Source of the DNA: Actinophytocola xinjiangensis
Lineage (GTDB): Bacteria > Actinomycetota > Actinomycetes > Mycobacteriales > Pseudonocardiaceae
DNA length: 64,000 bases
Reading direction: 5' to 3'
Assembly (NCBI RefSeq): GCF_001921215.1
Contig: NZ_MSIF01000004.1
Span: forward strand, 1 to 64,000
In this document: positions 19,215-29,644 of the stretch, in pieces
Layout of the letters: every line of letters begins with the position of its first letter
Position numbering within the stretch: position 1 is the first letter of the stretch
The notes under the pieces: model-generated
Told to the model about the DNA's origin: nothing
The model's database searches: none
What the model saw: only the letters and a program-made list of their open reading frames with translations
Program-made: the position numbers and the translations under genes

Positions 19215-20244
19215 GGGCGTCGTTGACCTGACGGACGGCGTCGCCGAGGTCGGGGCGTTCGGTGACGGTCACCCCGGCCTCGGTGAGCAGTTCGGCGCCC
19301 TGGCCGTCGACGAAGGTCGGCGGTTCGCGCAGGGCGAAGACCACGCGCGGGATGCCGGCGTCCAGGATGAGCTGGGTGCAGGTGCGCGGGCGGGACGCGC
19401 GCCGGCTGCACGGTTCCAGTGAGCTGTAGAGGGTGGCGGTGGCCAGGCGCGGGTCGGCGGGGTCGAGCTTGGCGAGGGCGGCCTCCTCGGCGTGCACCCG
19501 GTCGTCGGTCTCCCGCGAGTAGCCGGTGGTGATCACCTCGCCCCGCGCGTCCACCACGACCGCCCCCACGGCGAACGCGGTCGACGAGGGCGGGCAGTTC
19601 CTGGACAGTTCCACGGCGGCCGTCAGCCAATGTCTGTCCACTTCGGACTGACTGAGCAGGTACCGGTGCAGCACCACGTTGCCGATGGCCCGTACCTGCG
19701 CCAGCGTCGCCGGCCGGGCGGGCGTCCACGGAAACCGCCCATCCCGGACGAACCGGGGCGCATCGGAATCCCCGACGAAGAACGGCGCGACGACCAGGTG
19801 GAGTTCGTCCGCGAGATCACGGGTGAGGAATTCGGTGTGCACGGTGGAGCCGCCCTCCACCATCAGTCGAGCCACCCCCCGCCGGGCCAGATCCGCGAGC
19901 GCCTCGTCCAGGTCGCCGTACACCAACTTCAGCCCGTCGCCGACAGTGAAGAAGGCCGCCTCCGGATCGAGATCACCCGAACGGGTGAGCGTGACCTTGA
20001 TCGGATCCGCTGGTAGACCGGCCGCGACCCGCCGGGCGCGCCGCCGCTGCGACCGGATGACCAGTCGAGGATTGTCCCGGCGGATGGTGTTGGCGCCGAC
20101 GAGGATCGCGTCGCACCCGGCCCGGACCTCGTCGACCCGGTCCCAGTCGTCGGCGTTGGACAGCACGAGTCGCTCGTCGGTAGCGTCGTCGAGGTAGCCA
20201 TCGATCGACATCGCGGCGCTGAGCAGCACAAAGGGACGGTTCAT
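19207..20244 (-). CDS. RibD-like reductase-deaminase with reversed domain order
   Basis: A 345-residue protein. Residues 1-200 form a RibD-C/dihydrofolate-reductase-like domain (LSAAMSIDGYLDD, AILVGANTIRRDNPRL, LMVEGGSTVH). Residues 203-345 form a cytidine-deaminase-fold domain with zinc ligands in HAEEAAL (His251, with Glu253 catalytic) and PCSRRASRPRTC (Cys279, Cys289). Canonical bacterial RibD has the deaminase first and reductase second, so this is the opposite architecture. It may act on a riboflavin-type pyrimidine intermediate or in a specialised pathway. No other riboflavin gene is nearby. It is divergent from the cupin gene, with 33 bases between them. Confidence 0.8.
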   Translation of the reverse strand: MNRPFVLLSAAMSIDGYLDDATDERLVLSNADDWDRVDEVRAGCDAILVGANTIRRDNPRLVIRSQRRRARRVAAGLPADPIKVTLTRSGDLDPEAAFFTVGDGLKLVYGDLDEALADLARRGVARLMVEGGSTVHTEFLTRDLADELHLVVAPFFVGDSDAPRFVRDGRFPWTPARPATLAQVRAIGNVVLHRYLLSQSEVDRHWLTAAVELSRNCPPSSTAFAVGAVVVDARGEVITTGYSRETDDRVHAEEAALAKLDPADPRLATATLYSSLEPCSRRASRPRTCTQLILDAGIPRVVFALREPPTFVDGQGAELLTEAGVTVTERPDLGDAVRQVNDALT

Positions 20245-20277
20245 GGTGACACCATCGTCCCAGACGAGAGGAGCGGC

Positions 20278-20751
20278 ATGACCTACGTGGGGGACACCGG
20301 CGAGATCAACGCCACCTACCGGCCGGCGGACGAGGTGGAGATCCTCAACAGGCCGACCGTCCGCAACGCCTTCGTGGCCACCGGGGACGTCACGAACGGC
20401 GAGTTCGGGATGTTCCAGTACGACATGGCGCCGCAGGCCGGGGGCCCGGCCGCGCACTTCCACCGGACGTTCTCCGAGTCGTTCTTCATCCTGGAGGGGA
20501 AGGTCCGGCTGTTCAACGGGGACAAGTGGGTCGTCGCCAGCAAGGGAGATTTCCTGTACGTCCCCCAGGGCGGTATCCACGCGTTCTCGAACAGTTTCGA
20601 CGAGCCGTCGTCGATGTTGATCCTGTTCGCGCCGGCGCCCCCTCGGGAGAAGTACTTCCGGGCCATGGCGGAGATCGCCGCCTCCGGGCGGCAGATGACC
20701 GCCGAGGAGCGTACGGAGTTCCTCGCCAGTCACGACCAGTACATGGTGTGA
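20278..20751 (+). CDS. Cupin-domain protein
   Basis: A 157-residue single cupin. Motif 1 includes GPAAHFHRTFSESFFILEGKVRLF (two His, one Glu) and motif 2 is DFLYVPQGGIHAFSN. These are the usual metal-binding positions of a small beta barrel. No catalytic assignment is possible. A clear AGAGGAG precedes the ATG by six bases. A strong hairpin terminator follows at once. Confidence 0.82.
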   Translation: MTYVGDTGEINATYRPADEVEILNRPTVRNAFVATGDVTNGEFGMFQYDMAPQAGGPAAHFHRTFSESFFILEGKVRLFNGDKWVVASKGDFLYVPQGGIHAFSNSFDEPSSMLILFAPAPPREKYFRAMAEIAASGRQMTAEERTEFLASHDQYMV

Positions 20752-20756
20752 GTGGA

Positions 20757-20794
20757 GGTGGGTACTTCGCGGGCAGCCCCGCGAAGCGCCCACC
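20757..20794. terminator. Bidirectional intrinsic terminator
   Basis: GGTGGG-ta-CTTCGCGGG-cagc-CCCGCGAAG-cg-CCCACC: a fifteen-base-pair stem with one symmetric internal loop, between the convergent cupin and SIS genes. Confidence 0.85.
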
Positions 20795-20803
20795 TGTTCC
20801 CGA

Positions 20804-21559
20804 TCAACTGGCCGTACGCCGAAGCCGCCCCTCGTAGTGGGCCTCCAGGGCGAGATTCCGCTCGTGTCCCCCTGGCACGTTGTTGGACACGTACACCGGC
20901 GGTGAATATCCGGAGTCGAGCAGCAACCGGACGGTGTCGGCCACCACCATCTGCACCAGCAGCCCGGCGGTCAGCGACGACACCGCCCCGGCCGAGGACC
21001 CGTCCGGCAACGACACCAACGTGTCCCCGAACGGCGCCCCGTTGTCCAGCGTCACGTCCGCCAGGTCCGACAACCGCTTCCCCGAGGAGTGCCGGGGGGT
21101 CACCTGGTTCGAGTGCTGCACCGAGGTGATCGCCACCAGCCGGTGGCCACCGGCCTTCACGATGTGCGCCATCTCGACCACCGACGGGTTCACCCCGGAG
21201 CTGGAGGCGATGACGAACAGGTCCTGCGGCGAAGCGCCGGCCAGCTCGTACAACCGCCCGGCCACGTCGCCCCGGCGCTCCAGCATCGGGTCGGCCAGGA
21301 CCGACGGGTCCTCGCCGCCGAACTGGACCAGGTCGGTCAGCGCGATCCGGTTCGTCGGGATCAGCCCGCCGGCCCGGCCGGCGACTTCCAGCGCGGTTCC
21401 CTGGGAATGTCCGGTACCGAAGGCGTGGATGACCCCGTCCGCCCGGACGCACTCGGCGAACAGCTCAGCCGCCGCCCGCACTCCGTCCCCGGACGATTCG
21501 GCGACCTGCTCCAGCCGGCGTAACAACTCGGCGGCGCTGCTCTGTGCGGAGATGCTCAC
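20804..21559 (-). CDS. SIS-domain phosphosugar-binding protein
   Basis: A 251-residue sugar-isomerase-fold protein. Motifs include HAFGTGHSQGTALEVAGRAGG, LFVIASSSGVNPSVVEMA and AITSVQHSNQVTPRHSSGKRL, typical of the UPF0309/SIS family that binds phosphosugars. It lacks an obvious kinase or etherase partner. The GTG start overlaps the TetR stop (GTGA), so the two are translationally coupled and the regulator probably controls or senses a related amino-sugar pathway. Confidence 0.8.
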   Translation of the reverse strand: MSISAQSSAAELLRRLEQVAESSGDGVRAAAELFAECVRADGVIHAFGTGHSQGTALEVAGRAGGLIPTNRIALTDLVQFGGEDPSVLADPMLERRGDVAGRLYELAGASPQDLFVIASSSGVNPSVVEMAHIVKAGGHRLVAITSVQHSNQVTPRHSSGKRLSDLADVTLDNGAPFGDTLVSLPDGSSAGAVSSLTAGLLVQMVVADTVRLLLDSGYSPPVYVSNNVPGGHERNLALEAHYEGRLRRTAS

Positions 21560-22194
21560 GGGGCCGTCACCGCCGCCGACGCGACCCGCACGATCTCGGC
21601 GATCACGTCGTCGAGGGATTCCTGCCCACCGCAGATCGACCAGTGGTGCACCAACTCGTTCACCGATCCGATCAACGCGACCACCGCCAGATGGAACGAG
21701 CGTGGCCTGGCCTCGCCCCGGGCGACTGCCCGGTTCGCTTCCGACTCGAGGAACTCCGCCCAGCGTTCCCGCCAGGCGATCCGGTGCTTCTCCACCGCGT
21801 TGCTGACACCGATGATCTCCACGTACGACAGCCGCGCCCACCGGGGGTCGCTGGCGGTGGTGGTGACGAACGCCCGCACCGCCAGCTCGAACCGCTGGCA
21901 CAGCGGGGCGTCGTCCCCTGTGGACAGTGCGTTGAGCACCGCCTGGAACGCCTGCTCGATGATCCGGTCGTGCAGCGCCATCAGCAGGTCCTCACGGCTG
22001 CCGAACTCCTCGTAGAAGTTCCGCGTGGACACACCGGCGTGCGTGCACAGCTTCTCGATCGACGCCGCCGCGTACCCCGCGGTGCCGAACAGCTCCAGAC
22101 CGGCGTCGAGCAGGCGCTCCCGGCGCTCTGCTCGTCGGTCGGCCGCCGAGCGCCCCGCGTACGTGCGGCGCGCGACGGTGCCGTTTCCCGCCAT
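21556..22194 (-). CDS. TetR-family regulator
   Basis: A 212-residue regulator. The N-terminal helix-turn-helix (about 20-65) reads RRERLLDAGLELFGTAGYAA, then SIEKLCTHAGVSTRNFYEEF. The C-terminal ligand domain is all-helical. ATG 22194 follows GGAG closely and is preferred over an in-frame start at 22287, since the extension covers the palindrome at 22208. Upstream of and coupled to the SIS gene. Confidence 0.85.
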   Translation of the reverse strand: MAGNGTVARRTYAGRSAADRRAERRERLLDAGLELFGTAGYAAASIEKLCTHAGVSTRNFYEEFGSREDLLMALHDRIIEQAFQAVLNALSTGDDAPLCQRFELAVRAFVTTTASDPRWARLSYVEIIGVSNAVEKHRIAWRERWAEFLESEANRAVARGEARPRSFHLAVVALIGSVNELVHHWSICGGQESLDDVIAEIVRVASAAVTAP

Positions 22195-22207
22195 TCTCCA
22201 ACCCCCA

Positions 22208-22219
22208 ATCGGTACCGAT
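22208..22219. promoter_or_regulatory. Palindromic candidate operator of the TetR gene
   Basis: ATCGGTACCGAT is a perfect 12-base palindrome, 14 bases upstream of the TetR ATG and followed by a third GATCGATT half. The position suits autoregulation. Confidence 0.55.
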
Positions 22220-22261
22220 CGATTCAGGGTAATGGCAGTCCGACCGGGGGGACAACGAAGG

Positions 22262-23614
<1,353 letters not shown>

Positions 23615-23624
23615 CGGGCACCCT

Positions 23625-24155
23625 TCAGGCTGCGAGCTCGGATTCGTCGGTGGCCGCGTCGCTGGCGAGGCGGAACAGCGGCTGGCCGTACTCGACGCCC
23701 TCACCGTCGGCGACCAGGACCTCCGCGACGCGTCCGCCGCGTTCGGCCTCCACCGGCAGCATCAGCTTCATCGCCTCGATGATCGCGACCTGCTGGCCGG
23801 GGGAGACCTCGTCGCCCTCGGCCACGAACGGCGGCGCGCCGGGCGCGGGTGACCGGTAGAACGTGCCGACGGTGGCGGCGTTGAGCGTGGGGCCGGCGGG
23901 CTGGGTCGGGGTGGGCGGTGGCGCCGCCACCAGGGGCACGACGGTGCCCTCGGAGGCGGCGGCCGGTGCCTGCCAGGCCATCTCGACGGCGACGTCACCC
24001 ACGCGCACGTTGAGCGTGCTCGGCGGCTGGGGTGAGCTGGCGAGCAGTTCGGCGGCGGCGCCGCGCACGGCGGCGAGCACCTCGTCGACCGTCTGCCCGG
24101 CCGCGTTCTCGGTGGTGTTCTCCGACGTGACGGCGCGGGGAAGTCGGTGGGTCAT
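23625..24155 (-). CDS. accB: Biotin carboxyl carrier protein
   Basis: A 176-residue carrier. Its disordered Ala/Pro-rich middle (about 64-92) leads to a C-terminal biotinyl domain with the EAMKLM motif (Lys130) and the FYRSPAPGAPPFV thumb characteristic of AccB. It shuttles carboxybiotin between AccC and the AccDA carboxyltransferase. Four bases separate it from accDA. Confidence 0.92.
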   Translation of the reverse strand: MTHRLPRAVTSENTTENAAGQTVDEVLAAVRGAAAELLASSPQPPSTLNVRVGDVAVEMAWQAPAAASEGTVVPLVAAPPPTPTQPAGPTLNAATVGTFYRSPAPGAPPFVAEGDEVSPGQQVAIIEAMKLMLPVEAERGGRVAEVLVADGEGVEYGQPLFRLASDAATDESELAA

Positions 24156-24159
24156 CGTC

Positions 24160-25854
24160 CTACCTTCCGGTGTGGTGCGGTGCGCCGAAGGCGCGGAACC
24201 TGGCCCGGCGCCCGGCGATCAGCTCGGCCCGGGTGAGCGGCAGCAGCGCGCGCAGGCTCGCCAGCAGCTCGGTGCGCAGGTGGTGGCCGGCGGCGACGTG
24301 GTCGGCCTGGGTGCCGCCGGGCGGCTCGGGCACGATCCGGTCGACGATGCCCAGCGCACGCAGTTCGGGCGCGGTCAGCCGCAGGGCCTTGGCGGCCCGT
24401 GGCGCGGCGGCCGGGTCGTTCCACAGGATCGCCGCGCAGCCCTCCGGGCTGATCACCGAGTACACGGCGTTCGCGCAGATCAGTACGTGGTTGCCGACGC
24501 CGAGGGCGAGTGCGCCGCCGCTGCCGCCCTCGCCGGTGACCACGCTGATCACCGGCACGCCCAGCCCGGCCATCAGCCGGATGTTCTCGGCGATCGCGAT
24601 GGCCTGGCCGTGCTGCTCGGCCTCCTTGCCCGGGTACGCGCCGGGGGTGTCGATCAGCGACACGACCGGCAGGCCGAGCTTGTCGGCCAGGCGCATCAGC
24701 CGGGCGGACTTGCGGTAGCCGGCGGGGGTCGGCATGCCGAAGTTGTGGGCGGCGAGTTCGGCGGCGGTGTGGCCCTTCTGGTGGCCGAGCACCACGACCG
24801 GCACGCCGGCCAGCCGCCCGAGGCCGCCGATGATCGCCGGGTCCTGCGCGCCGAGCCGGTCGCCGCGCAGTTCCTCGAAGTCGTCGAGCAGCAGGCCGAG
24901 GTAGTCGGCGGTGGTGGGCCGGTTGAGGTCGCGGGCGGCCTGCACGACCTGCCACGGGTCGCGGTCGCCGGCCGGCTCGTCCGGTCGCGCCGGCGGCGGC
25001 GCCGGCTCGTCGACGGTGACCGGCCCGGACGTCGGGGAGCCGATGGCCAGCAGCCTGGCCAGGGTGGCGCGCAGTTCCTGGCGCGGGCGGATCAGGTCGA
25101 TCAACCCGTTGGCCAGCAGGAACTCCGCGGTCTGGAAGTCCGGGGGCAGGGTCTGCTTGATGGTCTGCTCGATGACCCGCCGGCCGGCGAACCCGAGCCG
25201 CGCGCCCGGCTCGGCGATGATCACGTCGGTGAGGGTGGCGAAGGACGCGGCCACGCCGCCGAAGGTCGGGTCGGTGACCAGGGTGATGGTCAGCAGGCCG
25301 GCCTCGTCGAGTTGGCCGAGCATGGCGCTGGTCTTGGCCATCTGCATCAGGGCGACCGCGCCCTCCTGCATCCTGGCCCCGCCGGAGGCGGTGACGATCA
25401 GCAGCGGGACGTGTCGTTCCAGCGCGGTCTCGCCGGCCTGGGTGATCAGCTCACCGACGGTGCCGCCGAGGCTGCCGCCGAGGAAGTCGAAGTCCATGAC
25501 GGCCACCACCAGCGGGTGGCCCTCGATGCTGCCGCTGGCGCAGACGACGGCCTCGTCCAGGCCGGTGCGCCGGCGGGAGTCGGCCAGGCGCTGGGGGTAG
25601 GGCTTGGAGTCGGTGAACTCCAGCGGGTCGGCGGAGTGCGCTGGCAGGTCCAGGATCGTGACGGTGCCGGGGTCGAGCAGGTGGGTGATGCGCTGGTGGG
25701 CGTCGACCCGGCCGTGGTGGCCGCAGTCGGGGCACACCCGCAGGCTTCTGCTCAACCGCTTGTCGTAGACCAGGGAACGGCACTGGCGGCAGCTCACCCA
25801 CTCGACCTGTCCGGCCGTGGTGGTGGTCCTGGCCGCGTTGGCGGCGGCGGTCAC
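24160..25854 (-). CDS. accDA: Acetyl-CoA carboxyltransferase, beta-alpha fusion
   Basis: A 564-residue fusion. The N-terminal half is AccD, with the four-Cys zinc ribbon (Cys22, Cys25, Cys41, Cys44) and [15 protein letters not shown]. After a Pro-rich linker (about 280-300) comes AccA, with [30 protein letters not shown] and [15 protein letters not shown]. It transfers carboxyl from biotin to acetyl-CoA, giving malonyl-CoA. Most actinobacteria rely on AccA/AccD-type acyl-CoA carboxylases of a different architecture, so this set is extra. Similar sets occur in some aromatic polyketide clusters. No polyketide synthase is in the window. GTG start with GAGG upstream. Confidence 0.92.
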   Translation of the reverse strand: MTAAANAARTTTTAGQVEWVSCRQCRSLVYDKRLSRSLRVCPDCGHHGRVDAHQRITHLLDPGTVTILDLPAHSADPLEFTDSKPYPQRLADSRRRTGLDEAVVCASGSIEGHPLVVAVMDFDFLGGSLGGTVGELITQAGETALERHVPLLIVTASGGARMQEGAVALMQMAKTSAMLGQLDEAGLLTITLVTDPTFGGVAASFATLTDVIIAEPGARLGFAGRRVIEQTIKQTLPPDFQTAEFLLANGLIDLIRPRQELRATLARLLAIGSPTSGPVTVDEPAPPPARPDEPAGDRDPWQVVQAARDLNRPTTADYLGLLLDDFEELRGDRLGAQDPAIIGGLGRLAGVPVVVLGHQKGHTAAELAAHNFGMPTPAGYRKSARLMRLADKLGLPVVSLIDTPGAYPGKEAEQHGQAIAIAENIRLMAGLGVPVISVVTGEGGSGGALALGVGNHVLICANAVYSVISPEGCAAILWNDPAAAPRAAKALRLTAPELRALGIVDRIVPEPPGGTQADHVAAGHHLRTELLASLRALLPLTRAELIAGRRARFRAFGAPHHTGR

Positions 25855-25949
25855 GGTGCATCCTCGGGGTTGGGCATGGTCCGAGGCTCACTCGCGGGAC
25901 TCCAGGGAAACTCAAGGGCGGGTCGAGTTCCCAGGTGGGGTGCGCCTTG

Positions 25950-26387
25950 TCAGTGTCGTTGGCCGCGCAGCCCCTCTGCCAGCGCTTCCAGGGCCGGCAG
26001 GGCGTCGCGCAGGGCGTCGCCGACCTCGGGTGGGAGTCCTTCGAGGATCTTGACGACGGTCTCGGTGCGTGCCTGGATGATGCGTTCGTGGGCCTGCCGG
26101 CCGGCGTCGGTCGCCTCCAGCCGGGCGGCGCGCTGGTCGGCGGGGTCGGGCAGTCGGCGCAGCAGGCCGCCGCTGTCGAGCTTGGACACGACGCGGGAGA
26201 GCATCGTGGGGTTGAGCCCCTCGATGTCGGTGAGTTCGGCCAGGCCGATCGGGCCGCGGTGGGCGACCAGGCCCAGGACCGAGGCCTGGGTGGGGGTGAG
26301 GTCCTCGCTGGCCGAGGACGCGTTGAACAGCCGCGCGAGGCGGCCGATGGCCCGTCGGAGCCGGGTCACTGCTTCGGCATCCACCAC
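25950..26387 (-). CDS. MarR-family regulator
   Basis: A 145-residue winged-helix regulator: LTPTQASVLGLVAHRGPIGLAEL, then NPTMLSRVVSKLDSGGLLRRLPD and the wing DQRAARLEAT. It lies 95 bases upstream of accDA on the same strand and is divergent from the MFS exporter. A perfect operator-like palindrome sits between, so it probably represses the exporter and itself, and perhaps the carboxylase genes. Confidence 0.88.
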   Translation of the reverse strand: MVDAEAVTRLRRAIGRLARLFNASSASEDLTPTQASVLGLVAHRGPIGLAELTDIEGLNPTMLSRVVSKLDSGGLLRRLPDPADQRAARLEATDAGRQAHERIIQARTETVVKILEGLPPEVGDALRDALPALEALAEGLRGQRH

Positions 26388-26420
26388 TGCCTCCCGTCGG
26401 ATCGGTCACACACCGATTGC

Positions 26421-26438
26421 TTGCTTGTCGGCAAGCAA
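26421..26438. promoter_or_regulatory. MarR-type palindromic operator
   Basis: TTGCTTG-tcgg-CAAGCAA: seven-base perfect arms in the 65-base gap between the divergent marR and MFS genes, 14 bases from the MFS ATG. Confidence 0.8.
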
Positions 26439-26452
26439 CTTATTGTCGTTGC

Positions 26453-27859
26453 ATGCGGATGCGAAGCGTAGGAGAGACGCCGAGCACCGCCTCCGACCAG
26501 GCCGACGGTGGCGATCCGCTACCGAGGCGTCACGTGGTGTTCGCCGTGGTCGCGATCGCCCTGTTCATGGCGTCGATGGACCAGACCATCGTCGCCACCG
26601 CGCTCAACGCGATCCAGACCGACCTGTCCGCCGAGCTGACCTGGAGCGGCTGGACGATCACCGTCTACTCACTCGGCCAGATCATCGCCATGCCGATGGC
26701 CGGCAAGCTCGGCGACCACTTCGGGCGCAAACGGGTGTTCCTGGTCGGCATCACGGTGTTCACCCTGGCCTCGCTGGCCTGCGGGTTCGCCAACAACATC
26801 TACCTGCTGGTGGTGCTGCGCGCGCTGCAGGCACTGGGCGGCGGCGCGTTCCTGCCGTCGGCGACCGGGATCGTCGCCGACCACTTCGGCCGGCACCGCG
26901 ACCGGGCCGTCGGCATGTTCACCAGCATCTTTCCCATCGGGACGATCGTCGGCCCGATCCTGGGCGGGGTGCTGGTGACGTGGCTGGGCTGGCGGGCGAT
27001 CTTCCTGGTCAACGTGCCCATCGGGGTGATCCTGTTCGTGCTGGCCGCCAAGCTGATCGCGGAGTCGCCCCGGCGGGAGGCCGGACGGATCGACTTCGGC
27101 GGGCTGGGGCTGCTGGCCGTGCTGATGCTCTCCACGATGTACGGGCTGACCAACCTGGACCTGGGGCTGGGCAGTCCCTGGTTCGTCGTGCCGGAGGTCG
27201 TGGCCGTGCTGTCGGCGGTGGTGTTCGTGCGGCACACGATGCGCCACCGGGCGCCGTTCATCCCGATCCGGTTCCTGCGGGGGCGGTCGTTCGCGGTGAT
27301 GAACGTGCTGAACCTGTTGTTCGGTGGGGCGGCCATCGGGTTCGGGGCGCTGGTGCCGCTCTACGCCGAGCAGCGGTTCCACCTGGATCCGTTGGCGGCC
27401 GGCACACTGCTGACGGCCAGGGGCGCCGGGATGATCTGTGTCGCGGCACTGGCGGTGCTGGCGCTGCGGCGGGCCGGGCACCGCTTGCCGATGGCCGTGG
27501 GGTTGACGTTGATGGTGGTCGGGCTGGTGGCGATGGCGATGCCGCCGGCCGGGGTTTCGGGGTACATGTGGCTGGCCGTGTCCGCCGGGTTGACCGGGCT
27601 GGGAATGGGGTTGTCGGTGCCGGCCTCCAACAACGCCGGCCTGTCGTTGGCCCCGGATCAGTTGTCGTCGCTCGCGGGACTGCGGGGGATGTTCCGGCAG
27701 AGCGGGGCGATCATCGCCGTGTCGGTCACCACGGCCGTGTTGGCCAACAGCGCCAACCCGGCGATGACCCAGGCACATGCCTTCGTCGTGTTGGCGGCGT
27801 TGCTGTTGGCCTCCGTGCCACTGATCTTCACCATTCCCGATCACCGGGGGGCCTGGTAG
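26453..27859 (+). CDS. MFS drug exporter, DHA2 (14-helix) family
   Basis: A 468-residue major-facilitator exporter. Motif D1/A: MDQTIVATALNAIQ in helix 1 and GKLGDHFGRKRVFLVG in the 2-3 loop; motif C-like SIFPIGTIVGPILGG in helix 5. About 14 membrane spans follow, as in EmrB/QacA proteins, which expel drugs by proton antiport. Start chosen at ATG 26453; ATG 26459 is equally possible. The palindrome lies directly upstream. Its stop abuts that of the convergent glycosyltransferase with no gap. Confidence 0.9.
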   Translation: MRMRSVGETPSTASDQADGGDPLPRRHVVFAVVAIALFMASMDQTIVATALNAIQTDLSAELTWSGWTITVYSLGQIIAMPMAGKLGDHFGRKRVFLVGITVFTLASLACGFANNIYLLVVLRALQALGGGAFLPSATGIVADHFGRHRDRAVGMFTSIFPIGTIVGPILGGVLVTWLGWRAIFLVNVPIGVILFVLAAKLIAESPRREAGRIDFGGLGLLAVLMLSTMYGLTNLDLGLGSPWFVVPEVVAVLSAVVFVRHTMRHRAPFIPIRFLRGRSFAVMNVLNLLFGGAAIGFGALVPLYAEQRFHLDPLAAGTLLTARGAGMICVAALAVLALRRAGHRLPMAVGLTLMVVGLVAMAMPPAGVSGYMWLAVSAGLTGLGMGLSVPASNNAGLSLAPDQLSSLAGLRGMFRQSGAIIAVSVTTAVLANSANPAMTQAHAFVVLAALLLASVPLIFTIPDHRGAW

Positions 27860-29644
27860 TCAGCGGAGGTCGTAGACGGTGTGGTTGTTCACCTGGGTAC
27901 CGGGGAAGTTGTCCGCCACCCAGGTCGCGATCTCCCCGCTGCGCATGCCGTCGACGTAGTAGCTGATCCGGCCGGTTTCCACGTAGCGCTGGAACTCCTC
28001 CAGGGTCGGGGACGGGTCGGAGCCGTTCCAGCCGCCGACCGCCAGGACCGGTCTACCGCTGGCCAGGGAGAGGTCGGCCGCTTCGGTGCCGTTGACGGTG
28101 GCCGCCGCCCACGTCGTGGTGGTGTCGCGGAGCAGGGCGGCTGTCTCGTCGTCGACGGTCGGGATGGTTTCCCCGGTGTTCGGGCCGGAGAAGGGGATGG
28201 AGCCGTGGTGCGCCTCGGTGGTGGTCGCGACGGCGAACAGCCCGGTGCCGGTCAGGGTGACGATCGTGGCCGCGACGGCGACCCACCTGGTGGTCACGCC
28301 CACCGCCAGGGCGGTGGCCACCGCGATGCCGCCGGCCAGGATCGTCCAGCGGAGCCAGGGCAGCCAGTCGTCGAACCGGGTCAGGAGGATGAAGGTCCAG
28401 ACGGCGGTGGTGACGACCATCGCGGACAGCGTCAGCGCCGCCGGGCGGTGGGTGCGTCCACGCCACAGGGCCACGGCGCCGGTGCCGCACAGGGCGGCCA
28501 CCGCCGGGGCCAGTGCCACGGAGTAGTACGGGTGGATGATGCCGGTCATCAGGCTGAAGACCAGCGCGGCCACCAGCAGCCAGCCGCCCCACAGCAGCAG
28601 GCTGGCGCGGGTGCGGTCGGTGCGGGGGGCGTGGCGGGTGAACCACAGACCGGCCAGCAGGGCGATGAGCGCGGCGGGGAGCAGCCACGAGATCTCGGTG
28701 CCGAAGGCCGGGCCGAACATCCGGCCCAGGCCCGCCTCGCCGCCGAAGCTGAGGTTGTTGCTGAGGGGGCCGCCACCACCGCCGGCGCCAGCGCCGCCGG
28801 CGCCGCCAGCGCCGCCGCCTCCGCCGCCGAAGATCCGACCGAGACCGTTGTAGCCGAGGGTGAGTTCCCAGAGGCTGTCGGTGGTCGAACCGGAGATGTA
28901 CGGGCGGCTGTCCGAAGGCCACAGCTCGACCAGCGCGACATACCAGCCGGCCGAGACGACGGTGGCCCCGGCGGCGGTGGCCAGATGCCCGAGGCGGCGG
29001 GCCAGCGAGACCGGTGCGGCGGTCAGGTAGGCGAGGGCGAAGGCCGGGAGGACCAGGAACGCCTGGAGCATCTTCGTCAGGAACGCCAGGCCCACCAGGG
29101 CGCCGGCCAGCGCCAGCCAGCGCCACGACGCGTGCTCGACCGCCCGGGTGACGGCGTAGGCGGCGGCCACCAGCAGCAGGGTGAGCGCGGCGTCCGGCAG
29201 GTTGTAGCGGAACATCAGCGTCGCCACCGGGGTGAGGGCCAGGGCGGTGCCGGCCAACAAGGCAGCGACCGGGCCTGAGACGCGTTTCACCGTCAGGTAC
29301 AGCAGTCCGACGGTGGCGATGCCGGCGAGGGCCTGGGGGAGCAGCACCGTCCAGCTGGAGAAGCCGAACAGTCTGGCGAACAGGCCCGAGAGCCACAGCG
29401 ACGCCGGCGGCTTGTCGACGGTGATGGCGTTGCCGGCGTCCAGGGAGCCGAACAGCCACGCCTGCCAGCTCTGGGACGCGGCCTGGGTGGCGGCGGCGTA
29501 GTAGCTGTTCGCCCAGCCCGACACCGACAGGTTCCACAGGTACAGGGCGGCGGTCCCGGTCAGCAGCAGCCACACCGGCCAGCGGCGGTGCGTGGGCACC
29601 GACCCGGCGACGGGCGTCGCGGTGCGGGCGAGGGTCGCGGTCAT
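27860..29644 (-). CDS. GT39/83-type integral membrane glycosyltransferase
   Basis: A 594-residue polytopic protein of the ArnT/PMT class. The first periplasmic loop carries the acidic residue of the family within FGSLDAGNAITVDKPPAS, followed by alternating membrane helices and a soluble C-terminal domain from about 500. A loop at about 260-285 is almost pure Gly/Ala. Such enzymes use polyprenyl-phosphate sugars to modify lipids, arabinan or proteins outside the membrane. It starts within the stop of the preceding GT2-GtrA gene (ATGA), which probably makes and flips its donor. Confidence 0.85.
   Translation of the reverse strand: MTATLARTATPVAGSVPTHRRWPVWLLLTGTAALYLWNLSVSGWANSYYAAATQAASQSWQAWLFGSLDAGNAITVDKPPASLWLSGLFARLFGFSSWTVLLPQALAGIATVGLLYLTVKRVSGPVAALLAGTALALTPVATLMFRYNLPDAALTLLLVAAAYAVTRAVEHASWRWLALAGALVGLAFLTKMLQAFLVLPAFALAYLTAAPVSLARRLGHLATAAGATVVSAGWYVALVELWPSDSRPYISGSTTDSLWELTLGYNGLGRIFGGGGGGAGGAGGAGAGGGGGPLSNNLSFGGEAGLGRMFGPAFGTEISWLLPAALIALLAGLWFTRHAPRTDRTRASLLLWGGWLLVAALVFSLMTGIIHPYYSVALAPAVAALCGTGAVALWRGRTHRPAALTLSAMVVTTAVWTFILLTRFDDWLPWLRWTILAGGIAVATALAVGVTTRWVAVAATIVTLTGTGLFAVATTTEAHHGSIPFSGPNTGETIPTVDDETAALLRDTTTTWAAATVNGTEAADLSLASGRPVLAVGGWNGSDPSPTLEEFQRYVETGRISYYVDGMRSGEIATWVADNFPGTQVNNHTVYDLR

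Noticed and set aside
23863-27966. A 1367-codon plus-strand frame across accB, accDA and marR
   Set aside because: Same GC-bias shadow. The opposite strand encodes recognisable carboxylase subunits with intact motifs.
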